Below, in pieces: positions 26,237 to 33,937 of a stretch of 64,000 nt of DNA. The notes under the pieces were generated by a model. The model saw only the letters and a program-made list of their open reading frames with translations, searched no databases and was not told the origin of the DNA. Source of the stretch: Candidatus Zixiibacteriota bacterium (GTDB lineage Bacteria > Zixibacteria > MSB-5A5 > WJJR01); NCBI GenBank assembly GCA_036397555.1, contig DASWIS010000008.1, positions 310,001 to 374,000 on the forward strand, written 5' to 3'. The translations under genes and the position numbers were made by a program. The number at the start of each line of letters is the position of its first letter. The first letter of the stretch is position 1.

Positions 26237-26716
26237 ATGGCATCGGGAGCCGTGATTCTGTACGAGGAACAGATTGATCAGATCAACGCTGCCCTCTTGC
26301 GGTTGATCAAGAAGGCGGAAGCCAAGTGCGCCCTCTTGGTCGACAAGGACGGCCACCTGATCACCCGGCAGGGGTTCACCCAATCGCTGGACACGACAGC
26401 CCTGGGCGCTCTGCTGGCAGGCAGCTTCGCCTCCACGCGGGAGATCGCGCGGTTGGTCGGCGAGCCGGAGTTTTCGGTTCTGTTCCATCAGGGACAAAAG
26501 GACCACATCCACATCGGATTGGTGGGCGAACGCAGCATCCTGGCGATCGTTTTCGATGATCGCACAACCATCGGGATGGTGCGCCTCTATGCGAAGGAAA
26601 CCGCGGATCGTCTCAGGGAATTGTTGACGCAACCGCCGAAGGGCTCCGCCCGCGCGCTGGACACCGACTTTTCGCGTTCGGCGGGTGAGACGATCGACAA
26701 CGTTTTCAAGGAGTAA
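26237..26716 (+). CDS. Roadblock/LC7 protein, MglB-like (second copy)
   Basis: A 159-residue roadblock protein starting at ATG 26237 with GAGGAGG at 26224-26230. The pattern matches MglB: KAEAKCALLVDKDGHLI, TTALGALLAGSFASTREIARL, EFSVLFHQGQKDHIHIGLV and MVRLYAKETADRLRELL. It has an N-terminal helix and a ~25-residue tail not found in the first copy. It lies 11 bp after mglA. Of the two small roadblock proteins it looks closer to classical MglB by length. How the two divide the GTPase-activating work is unknown. Confidence 0.85.
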   Translation: MASGAVILYEEQIDQINAALLRLIKKAEAKCALLVDKDGHLITRQGFTQSLDTTALGALLAGSFASTREIARLVGEPEFSVLFHQGQKDHIHIGLVGERSILAIVFDDRTTIGMVRLYAKETADRLRELLTQPPKGSARALDTDFSRSAGETIDNVFKE

Positions 26717-26760
26717 ACCGAACCGGGCCGCTCGGCGGGGGGGACCGGTCGTAAGTCCCG

Positions 26761-28458
26761 ATGTCGCAGGAACTCGGCCAGATGCTGGTTCAGGCGGGGA
26801 AACTCTCGCCCGATCAGCTCGAAGATGCGCTCAAGGCCGTTCGCGATAAGAATGAGAAATTCGCGGATGTCGTTGTCCGCATGGGTGCCGTTGTCGATGA
26901 AGATGAGCTCACGCATTTCATCGGACGGCAGCTTAACATCGGGGCGTTGCGCCTGTCCGATGTCGAGCTCGATACCGAAGTCGTCAAGCTGATCCCCTAC
27001 GACATCGCGCAGCGCTTTAACGTCATCGCGGTCTCGCGCGTCAACCGTACGCTCGTGGTCGCGATCTCCGATCCGCACAATATCTACGTCCTTGATGCCC
27101 TGAAATTCATCACCGGCTGCACGATCCAGCCGGTCATCTCGCCGGAACGCGCCATCGCGCGTTCGATCGAGCACTATTACGCCGACACCGCGGGTTTGGG
27201 CGACATCCTCAAGGGATTGGAAGAGGATGAAAGCGGACTGCAAGTCATCGAGGCCGATGAACAGGTCTCGGAGATGGACCTGCAGTCGCAGGTGCAGGAC
27301 AAGCCCCTCGTCAAGCTCGTCGACAAGATCATCCTCGAGGCGATCCAACGACACGCGTCGGACATTCACATCGAGTCGTACGAGAAACGCATTCGCGTCC
27401 GCTACCGCATCGACGGGATGCTGCGCGAGACCCAGCCGTTGCCATTCAAATACCGCGCGGCCATCGTCTCACGCGTGAAAATCATGGCCGATTTGGACAT
27501 CTCCGAACGGCGTTTGCCCCAGGACGGCCGCATCAAGGTCAAGCTGGGCAAGCGTGCGGTCGACCTGCGCGTCTCGGTGCTCCCCACGATCTTCGGCGAA
27601 AAGGTCGTCATGCGAATTCTCGATCCCGAGGCCCTGATGGTCGATTTGACCAAGCTGGGCTTCCCGGAGACGTCGCTGAAGAATTTCACCAAGGCAATCA
27701 ACATGCCCTATGGGATGATCCTGGTGACCGGCCCCACCGGTTCGGGTAAGACGACAACCCTCTATTCGGCGCTGAAGACGCTCAACCAGCCCGACGTCAA
27801 CATCATGACCGCCGAAGACCCGGTCGAGTTCAACTTCGAGGGGATCAATCAGGTTCTGGTCAAATCCGATATCGGAATGACGTTTGCCGCGGCATTGCGG
27901 TCGTTTCTCCGTCAAGACCCTGACATCGTGATGGTCGGAGAGATTCGCGACGGCGAGACCGCGGAAATCGCAATCCGCGCCGCGCTGACCGGACACTTGG
28001 TGTTCTCAACGCTCCACACCAATGACGCACCGTCGACGATCCATCGCCTGATCGACATGGGTGTGCCGAACTACCTGGTCGCGTCGGCCACCAAGCTGAT
28101 CATGGCGCAGCGAATGACGCGGCGCATCTGCGGCAACTGCAAAGAAGAGGTCCCGATCAATGCCGATCATCTGGACTTGCTGAACATCGCGAAGGAGGAC
28201 GCGGGCGGACTGAAGATGTTCGTCGGACACGGCTGCACCGATTGCAACAACACCGGGCTGTCCGGGCGAACGGGCATCTTCGAGGTCATGCCGGTTTCGC
28301 CCTTCATTGAGCGGATGATCCTGGACTCGGCGTCCGTTGACGAGATCCGGCAGCAGGCGATCACCGAGGGGATGCTGACGCTGCGCACGGCCGCCCTGGA
28401 GAAGATGGGCAAAGGCATGATCCCCTTAGAACAGGTGCTGGCCGAAACGAACGTTTAG
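26761..28458 (+). CDS. pilB: Type IV pilus extension ATPase PilB
   Basis: Hexameric ATPase that drives pilus assembly. The N-terminal ~150 residues form an MshEN-like/T2SSE_N region. The ATPase has Walker A GPTGSGKTTTL near residue 324, Asp box ITAEDPVEFNFEG-like, Walker B DPDIVMVGEIRDGETAEIA and His box TLHTNDAPS. A tetracysteine zinc site follows (CGNCKEE, CTDCNNTG). At 565 aa it is typical of GspE/PilB. The MshEN motif is degraded here (first copy lacks Arg and the final Gln; second lacks RLG). pilT and pilC follow, favouring pili over type II secretion. Confidence 0.95.
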   Translation: MSQELGQMLVQAGKLSPDQLEDALKAVRDKNEKFADVVVRMGAVVDEDELTHFIGRQLNIGALRLSDVELDTEVVKLIPYDIAQRFNVIAVSRVNRTLVVAISDPHNIYVLDALKFITGCTIQPVISPERAIARSIEHYYADTAGLGDILKGLEEDESGLQVIEADEQVSEMDLQSQVQDKPLVKLVDKIILEAIQRHASDIHIESYEKRIRVRYRIDGMLRETQPLPFKYRAAIVSRVKIMADLDISERRLPQDGRIKVKLGKRAVDLRVSVLPTIFGEKVVMRILDPEALMVDLTKLGFPETSLKNFTKAINMPYGMILVTGPTGSGKTTTLYSALKTLNQPDVNIMTAEDPVEFNFEGINQVLVKSDIGMTFAAALRSFLRQDPDIVMVGEIRDGETAEIAIRAALTGHLVFSTLHTNDAPSTIHRLIDMGVPNYLVASATKLIMAQRMTRRICGNCKEEVPINADHLDLLNIAKEDAGGLKMFVGHGCTDCNNTGLSGRTGIFEVMPVSPFIERMILDSASVDEIRQQAITEGMLTLRTAALEKMGKGMIPLEQVLAETNV

Positions 28459-28555
28459 GGGGCGTCAAGTGGCCGCCTTCGACGGCCGATACCGTAAAAG
28501 AGGGGCCGACCGCGGGCGGGCGGGCCGGTCCTGATCAGCCATTCCGGGGACACAC

Positions 28556-29671
28556 ATGGTCACACTGCGCGAACTTCTGGAATTAATGAGCGAAAAGCGC
28601 GCGTCCGATCTGCACCTGACGGTGGGGTCGCCGCCGCAGTTGCGTGTCGACGGGCGTCTGCAACGTCTCGACATGGAAGTTCTTGCGGCGGAGCATACCA
28701 AAAAGCTCGCGTACAGCGTCATGAACGAGAAACAACGCAAGCGGTTCGAGGAGTCATGGGAACTGGACTTGTCCTTCGGTATTGAGAATCTCAGCCGGTT
28801 CCGCTGCAACATTTTTATCCAGCGCGGAAACGTCGCCATTGCCATTCGTCAAATCCCGTTCTCGATCCCGTCGTTTGAGGAGTTGGGATTGCCGCGCGTC
28901 GTCAGCGAATTGGCGAACTTGCCGCGAGGGCTCGTGCTGCTCACCGGACCGACCGGGTCGGGCAAGTCGACCTCGCTGGCGGCGTTGATCGACAAAATCA
29001 ACCGCGAGCGCTACAACCACATCATCACGGTCGAAGACCCGATCGAGTACCTGCACCGTCACCAGTGTTCGCTGGTAAACCAGCGCGAAATCGGGTCTGA
29101 CACAATCACGTTTGCCACCGCGTTGAAGTACGCGCTGCGGCAAGACCCCGATGTCGTGCTCATCGGCGAAATGCGCGACCTGGAGACGGTGGAATCGGCG
29201 CTGAACATCTCGGAGACCGGTCATCTGGCGTTTGCGACCCTGCACACCAATTCATGCGCTGAGACGATCAACCGCATCGTCGACGTTTTCCCGGTCAATC
29301 AGCAGGAACAGGTGCGCGTGACGTTGTCGTTCGTGCTGCAGGCCATCGTGTGCCAGCAGTTGATCCCGCGCGTGGGCGGCGGCCGGGCGCTGGCCACGGA
29401 GATTCTGATCTGCACACCGGCGATACGTGCGACGGTCCGCGACGACAAGATCCATCAGATATACAGTCTCATCCAGGCGGGTCAGAAGTATGGGATGCGC
29501 ACGATGAACCAGTCGCTGGTGGAGTTGTATTTGACACATAAGATCACGTACGGTGATGCCTTGTCACGTTCCTCGAATCCGCAGGAGATGGACGAGATGA
29601 TCGCGCGCGCCAAGGGAGCCGGCAGCACACGGGTCCGGGCCGGCATGGGAGGCGAACATGCCGCTGTTTGA
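28556..29671 (+). CDS. pilT: Type IV pilus retraction ATPase PilT
   Basis: ATPase that depolymerises pili and powers twitching. A PAS-like N-terminal domain (RASDLHLTVGSPPQLRVDG) precedes the RecA-like core, with GPTGSGKS near residues 131-138, TVEDPIEY, DPDVVLIGEMRDLETVE and TLHTNSCAETINRIVD. The C-terminal CTPAIRATVRDDKIHQI corresponds to the AIRNLIRE motif that is needed for retraction. It is 371 aa, with a ~25-residue Arg/Gly tail. It overlaps pilC by 14 bp. The 97-bp gap after pilB is GC-rich and may hold a weak hairpin. Confidence 0.96.
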   Translation: MVTLRELLELMSEKRASDLHLTVGSPPQLRVDGRLQRLDMEVLAAEHTKKLAYSVMNEKQRKRFEESWELDLSFGIENLSRFRCNIFIQRGNVAIAIRQIPFSIPSFEELGLPRVVSELANLPRGLVLLTGPTGSGKSTSLAALIDKINRERYNHIITVEDPIEYLHRHQCSLVNQREIGSDTITFATALKYALRQDPDVVLIGEMRDLETVESALNISETGHLAFATLHTNSCAETINRIVDVFPVNQQEQVRVTLSFVLQAIVCQQLIPRVGGGRALATEILICTPAIRATVRDDKIHQIYSLIQAGQKYGMRTMNQSLVELYLTHKITYGDALSRSSNPQEMDEMIARAKGAGSTRVRAGMGGEHAAV

Positions 29672-30857
29672 ATACAAGGGCAAGACACTTGCCGGCACAC
29701 AGGTCGTCGGTGAGATGAGGGCCAAAAGCCGCAACGATCTGGATCGTGCCCTGCGGCGCAAGAAGATCATCATCTCTTCGGTGCAGAAGAAGCCGTCGCA
29801 GATCAAGCTGCGTATCGGCACCGGGATTAAGAAGATCCATATCTCACGATTTACGCGCCAGTTCGCGACGATGATCGGCGCCGGTCTGCCGATGGTCCAG
29901 TGTCTGGATATTCTTTCCAAGCAGATGGAAGCAGCGGAGATGCGCCGCGTGGTCGGCGAGGTCAAGGAGTCGGTCTCTTCGGGCTCGACGCTGGCCGAGG
30001 CGCTCGGGCGTCACAAGAAGGTGTTTGATGATCTCTACGTGAACATGGTCGAGGCGGGCGAGATCGGCGGCGCGCTCGATACGATCCTCGTGCGCCTGGC
30101 GAACTACCGCGAAAAGGCCGATGCCCTGATCCGCAAGGTTCGCGGTGCCATGGTGTACCCGTCTGTCATCGTGGTCGTCGCCATCGGCGTGACCTTCGCG
30201 ATGCTCACATGGATCGTGCCGGTCTTCGCGAAGATGTTCTCCGGTTTGGGGGCGGAACTGCCGGGACCCACACAAGCCGTCCTGCGAATTTCGCATTTCC
30301 TGCGCGACAATCTCCTGATGATGTTCGCGGGGGCCATCGGATTCGCGATCGGTTTCCGGTATTTCGTGCGAACCGAAAAGGGTCGATTGTACTTCGACCG
30401 CTTTATGCTGCGCGCGCCATTGATCGGGACTCTGATTCGCAAGAGCGCCGTGTCCCGCTTTACACGCACGCTGGGGACATTGCTGTCCTCGGGTGTCTCG
30501 ATTCTCGAAGCGCTGGAAATCACGGCCAAGACGGCCGGCAACCGCGTCATTCACGACGCCATCCGCCGCTCGGTGCTGGCGATCGCCGAGGGCGACACCA
30601 TCACTGGTCCCCTGAAGGACACCGGCGTCTTTCCGCCCATGGTCACGCAGATGATCTCCGTCGGTGAGAAGACCGGCGGTCTGGACGACATGTTGTCCAA
30701 GATCGCCGATTTTTACGACGAGGAAGTCGATGCGGCTGTCAGCGCGCTCACGTCGATCATCGAGCCGGTGATCATCGTGTTCATGGGCGTCATCATCGGC
30801 GGCATTCTAATTGCCATGTATCTGCCGATGTTCGACATCATCGGCAAGATCCAGTAA
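29658..30857 (+). CDS. pilC: Type IV pilus inner-membrane platform protein PilC
   Basis: A 399-residue platform protein on which PilB and PilT act. It has two tandem T2SSF domains (FTRQFATMIGAGLPMVQCLDIL and FTRTLGTLLSSGVSILEALEI), each with the GExxG-type turn (VEAGEIGGALDTIL, SVGEKTGGLDDML). Three transmembrane segments lie near residues 170, 220 and 375. The N-terminal FEYKGKTLAGTQVVGEM is the usual start. GGAGG in the end of pilT precedes ATG 29658. No pilin, PilMNOP or secretin gene is in the window, so the rest of the machine is elsewhere. Confidence 0.96.
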   Translation: MPLFEYKGKTLAGTQVVGEMRAKSRNDLDRALRRKKIIISSVQKKPSQIKLRIGTGIKKIHISRFTRQFATMIGAGLPMVQCLDILSKQMEAAEMRRVVGEVKESVSSGSTLAEALGRHKKVFDDLYVNMVEAGEIGGALDTILVRLANYREKADALIRKVRGAMVYPSVIVVVAIGVTFAMLTWIVPVFAKMFSGLGAELPGPTQAVLRISHFLRDNLLMMFAGAIGFAIGFRYFVRTEKGRLYFDRFMLRAPLIGTLIRKSAVSRFTRTLGTLLSSGVSILEALEITAKTAGNRVIHDAIRRSVLAIAEGDTITGPLKDTGVFPPMVTQMISVGEKTGGLDDMLSKIADFYDEEVDAAVSALTSIIEPVIIVFMGVIIGGILIAMYLPMFDIIGKIQ

Positions 30858-30897
30858 CGTGCCGGGGATCACACCCCCCCGCCAGGGGCCGACTCCC

Positions 30898-32724
30898 GTG
30901 TTTGTCTACACACGGCGTTCCGCGATCGGTGATGTCCGCCCCGCCTGGGTCGTCGGCACACGGCTGGTCACCATCGCCGTCACGGTCGCGATGGCGATGC
31001 CGTGGCTGTCATCCGATCCGATCGTCCGCACCGTCATCGCAGTCTATCTCTGTGTTTCAGTTCCGGCCATCCTCCTGACATTGACGTCCCAACGCTGGGG
31101 ACTTCACATACTGTCGCCGGTGTCGATGATCGCGCATCTGCTCTCGGAGCTGACCGCCATCTCCGTCATTGTGCACCAGTCGGGGGGTGTCGCCTCGCCG
31201 TCCGTGTCGCTGTACCTGATGACAATCATCTCCGCGGCGCTCAGCTACCGTCTGGCGGGCACGCTCGTTGTTGCAACCGTCGCTGCCGCCGCGTTCGTTA
31301 CAACCATTTGGACCGGTGCGGGATATCACGCGTCGTCGCTGTGGTCGGTCGGGGGTCTGGGTGCACTCAAGCAGCTTCCCGACGAGGCATTTTTCAGCGT
31401 CTTCCTGCGGCTCTGCATCTTCTTCCTCTGCGCATTCGCCGGGGGATATCTGGCGGAACGCCTGTATTACAAGGACGCCGCGCTGGTGCATACCTCCGAA
31501 GCGCTGCGCATCGCCAAATGGGAAACCGGAGACATCCTCAAGCACTTGCGCTCAGGCGTGCTGACCGTCGACATTGGCGGACGTGTCGTTTACTTCAATC
31601 GCGCGGCTGAGGAGATTCTCGGCGTCTCCGAGAAGAAGGTCCGCGGCCGTCCGATCCAGGAAGTCCTCGGCGAGCAATTTCCCGAGTTCGCCGAACGCCT
31701 CGAAAGCGTCGTCCATTCACAGCGAATGGACATTCGCACGGAACTGAAGATTCGCCGTCCCGACGGCCACGAAATGCCGGTTGGGTTATCGACCTCAGTT
31801 CTTGGCGGCTTCGCCGGCCAGGCGCGCGGCGTCGTTGCGGTATTTCAGGACCTGACCGAAGCCAAAGAGATCGAGGAGCGCCTGCGCCGTCAAGATCGTC
31901 TCGCCGCGATCGGCGAATTGTCCGCCGGGATCGCACACGAAATTCGCAATCCATTGGCGGCGATCTCCGGGTCGGTGGAAGTGCTGCGCGACGCACTCGA
32001 GCTGGAAGGGGAAAACAAGCAACTGCTGGATTTGATCGTGCGCGAATCGGGCCGTCTCAACAAGATCGTCCAGGACTTTCTGTTGTATGCGCGGTTGCGT
32101 CCGGTCGTTGCCGGACGAGTCGAGGTATCGACCCTGTTAGACGAAGTCGTGCGGATCGCGCGCGGCCACTTCGATCGTCAGGCGACCGGCGCGCCGAGGA
32201 TCGCCATCGATCTGCCGCGTCAGTCGATCCATCTCGCCGCCGATTCCGACCATCTCAAACAGATTCTGATCAATCTGGTCTTCAACGGAATCGAGTCTTG
32301 TGCCGCCAAGCCGAGCGCCGACAACTCCGTGACGATTCGCGTGCGCGTGCTCGGCAAGGACGAGCTGACCTTCATCCCGGATTTGGATTCACCTGACCAG
32401 CCCGGCGCAACGGCCCACGAATGGGTCTCGATTGCGGTGATTGATACCGGCACCGGGATTCCAACTGACATTATCGACCGCCTGTATGAGCCGTTTGTCT
32501 CGTCGAAGACGACAGGGACCGGCCTCGGGCTGGCGATCGTCAAACGACTGGTCGATCACAATGGCGGGTACATCACGTCCGACAGCGTCCCCGGTCAGGG
32601 CGCGCGTTTTGTTCTCTGTCTGAGACGGTGTCCGGTTGATGAGCGTCCCGGCCGTGAGGTTCTCCATCACGGCGCCACAGCCGACCGGACGCCTCAGTCT
32701 GATCCGGTCACATCCCGCGACTGA
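30898..32724 (+). CDS. pilS: PilS-type sensor histidine kinase
   Basis: A 608-residue membrane kinase. Six hydrophobic segments fill residues ~20-200. A PAS domain (DILKHLRSGVLTVDIGGRVVYFNRAAEEIL), HisKA with the phosphoacceptor in SAGIAHEIRNPLAAISGS, and a HATPase domain follow (ILINLVFNGIES, DTGTGIPTD, TGTGLGLAIV). This layout and its place after pilC fit PilS, which controls pilin transcription with PilR. No response regulator is adjacent. The frame is open from just after pilC; I prefer GTG 30898, preceded by AGGGG, over GTG 30859. Confidence 0.85.
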   Translation: MFVYTRRSAIGDVRPAWVVGTRLVTIAVTVAMAMPWLSSDPIVRTVIAVYLCVSVPAILLTLTSQRWGLHILSPVSMIAHLLSELTAISVIVHQSGGVASPSVSLYLMTIISAALSYRLAGTLVVATVAAAAFVTTIWTGAGYHASSLWSVGGLGALKQLPDEAFFSVFLRLCIFFLCAFAGGYLAERLYYKDAALVHTSEALRIAKWETGDILKHLRSGVLTVDIGGRVVYFNRAAEEILGVSEKKVRGRPIQEVLGEQFPEFAERLESVVHSQRMDIRTELKIRRPDGHEMPVGLSTSVLGGFAGQARGVVAVFQDLTEAKEIEERLRRQDRLAAIGELSAGIAHEIRNPLAAISGSVEVLRDALELEGENKQLLDLIVRESGRLNKIVQDFLLYARLRPVVAGRVEVSTLLDEVVRIARGHFDRQATGAPRIAIDLPRQSIHLAADSDHLKQILINLVFNGIESCAAKPSADNSVTIRVRVLGKDELTFIPDLDSPDQPGATAHEWVSIAVIDTGTGIPTDIIDRLYEPFVSSKTTGTGLGLAIVKRLVDHNGGYITSDSVPGQGARFVLCLRRCPVDERPGREVLHHGATADRTPQSDPVTSRD

Positions 32725-32813
32725 CTCTCCGGAGGCGCCGGTGTCGTGTACACCGCCAGCAGGGCCGCGTCGGGCTGGCGTTTTCGGTTGACTCAAGCCG
32801 ATTTTGGCCTAAC

Positions 32814-33806
32814 ATGGCGATTCGGATGACCTTAATGGACACCATGTTGGCGGACAACGCCGCGCCCGTCGCCGATGGGTTGCGCCGATTCGAGGAATTG
32901 TTCGCCTCTGAGTTGGGTGGACACTCCGGCCTGATTGCGGACATGTCCCGTCACATTCTCTCCTCTCCCGGAAAGCGAATCCGCCCCACGTTGTATCTGC
33001 TCTCTTCGGGAGTCGGTGCCGATCTGTACACCATGCCCGTGCATGCGGCCGTGGCTGTTGAACTCATCCACACCGCGACGTTGCTGCACGATGATGTCAA
33101 CGACGGTGCCGATGAGCGGCGTGGCCGGCCCTCGGCGGGGCGATTGTGGGGCAATCTGGCGGCTGTGCTCATGGGCGACCATCTGTTCGCCAAGGCATTT
33201 CGGCTGATGGTCAAACACTGCGATAAGCCCACGCTCGAGACGATTGCGCTGGCCAGTGAGCGTGTGGCGGTCGGCGAACTGTTGCAGGTGCAGGAGACGC
33301 TCAATTTCGACGAGACCGAGGAGATGTACCTGCGCATCATCGGGGACAAGACCGCGTCGCTTTTTTCGGCCGCGTGCGAGGCGGGGGCGCTGTCCAATGG
33401 GCATCACCACTTGCGGGAACGGTTCCGTGAGTTCGGCGAACTGATCGGTCTGGGTTTCCAGATTGCCGATGATCTGTTAGACTTCATCGGTGATGAGGCG
33501 GTGACCGGGAAGCCCGCTGGAATCGACTTGCAGGCGGGGCAGGTCACCCTGCCGCTGATCGTTGCCTTGCGCAATGCGGACGATGCCGAACGCAGCAGCA
33601 TGGTTGCGCATCTTTCGCAGCCCGGCGCCAATGGGCACAACGATGTCGTGCAATTCATCGACACCTACGGCGGATTCGAATACGCGCGCCGTCGCGCCGA
33701 TGGATTCCGCCTCCGCGCCCTGGCGTTGATCGCCGACCTCCACGACAATCCGCATCAGCAGGCGTTGGAGGAATTGGTGAATCATTCGGTGGATCGCCAG
33801 GCGTGA
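32814..33806 (+). CDS. Polyprenyl diphosphate synthase
   Basis: Trans-isoprenyl diphosphate synthase that builds long polyprenyl chains, probably for quinones or carriers. Both Asp-rich motifs are present: LLHDDVNDGADERRGRPS (first, DDxxD) and FQIADDLLDF (second, DDxxD). GKRIRPTLYLL gives the usual N-terminal substrate-binding Lys/Arg. At 330 aa it resembles octaprenyl/heptaprenyl synthases. No bulky aromatic pair sits just before the first motif, consistent with long-chain products. Its product could be a substrate for the geranylgeranyl-reductase-family enzyme at 12.5 kb or the UbiA enzyme at 45.5 kb. Confidence 0.9.
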   Translation: MAIRMTLMDTMLADNAAPVADGLRRFEELFASELGGHSGLIADMSRHILSSPGKRIRPTLYLLSSGVGADLYTMPVHAAVAVELIHTATLLHDDVNDGADERRGRPSAGRLWGNLAAVLMGDHLFAKAFRLMVKHCDKPTLETIALASERVAVGELLQVQETLNFDETEEMYLRIIGDKTASLFSAACEAGALSNGHHHLRERFREFGELIGLGFQIADDLLDFIGDEAVTGKPAGIDLQAGQVTLPLIVALRNADDAERSSMVAHLSQPGANGHNDVVQFIDTYGGFEYARRRADGFRLRALALIADLHDNPHQQALEELVNHSVDRQA

Positions 33807-33937
33807 GCCCCGGCACCGGACCTAACCGCTCCAATCATCCGGCAAACCCTGCGACTTTGAACGGGCGCGGCTGTCCGGCCAGTGTACAATGACATGATCC
33901 GATCCGTCGGGGGCGTCATACCGATGCGACTCCGTCC

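Noticed and set aside
24789-26243. 484-residue minus-strand open frame opposite mglA and its neighbours
   Set aside because: It covers four recognisable plus-strand genes and its protein is compositionally an antisense shadow.
26761-30857. Type II secretion genes gspE/gspF instead of pilB/pilC
   Set aside because: The presence of PilT between them, with its retraction motif, and of PilS afterwards indicates a type IV pilus.
33857-33890. Possible promoter before the VWA gene (TTGAAC and TACAAT)
   Set aside because: The spacing is 22 nt, too long for a standard sigma-70 promoter.
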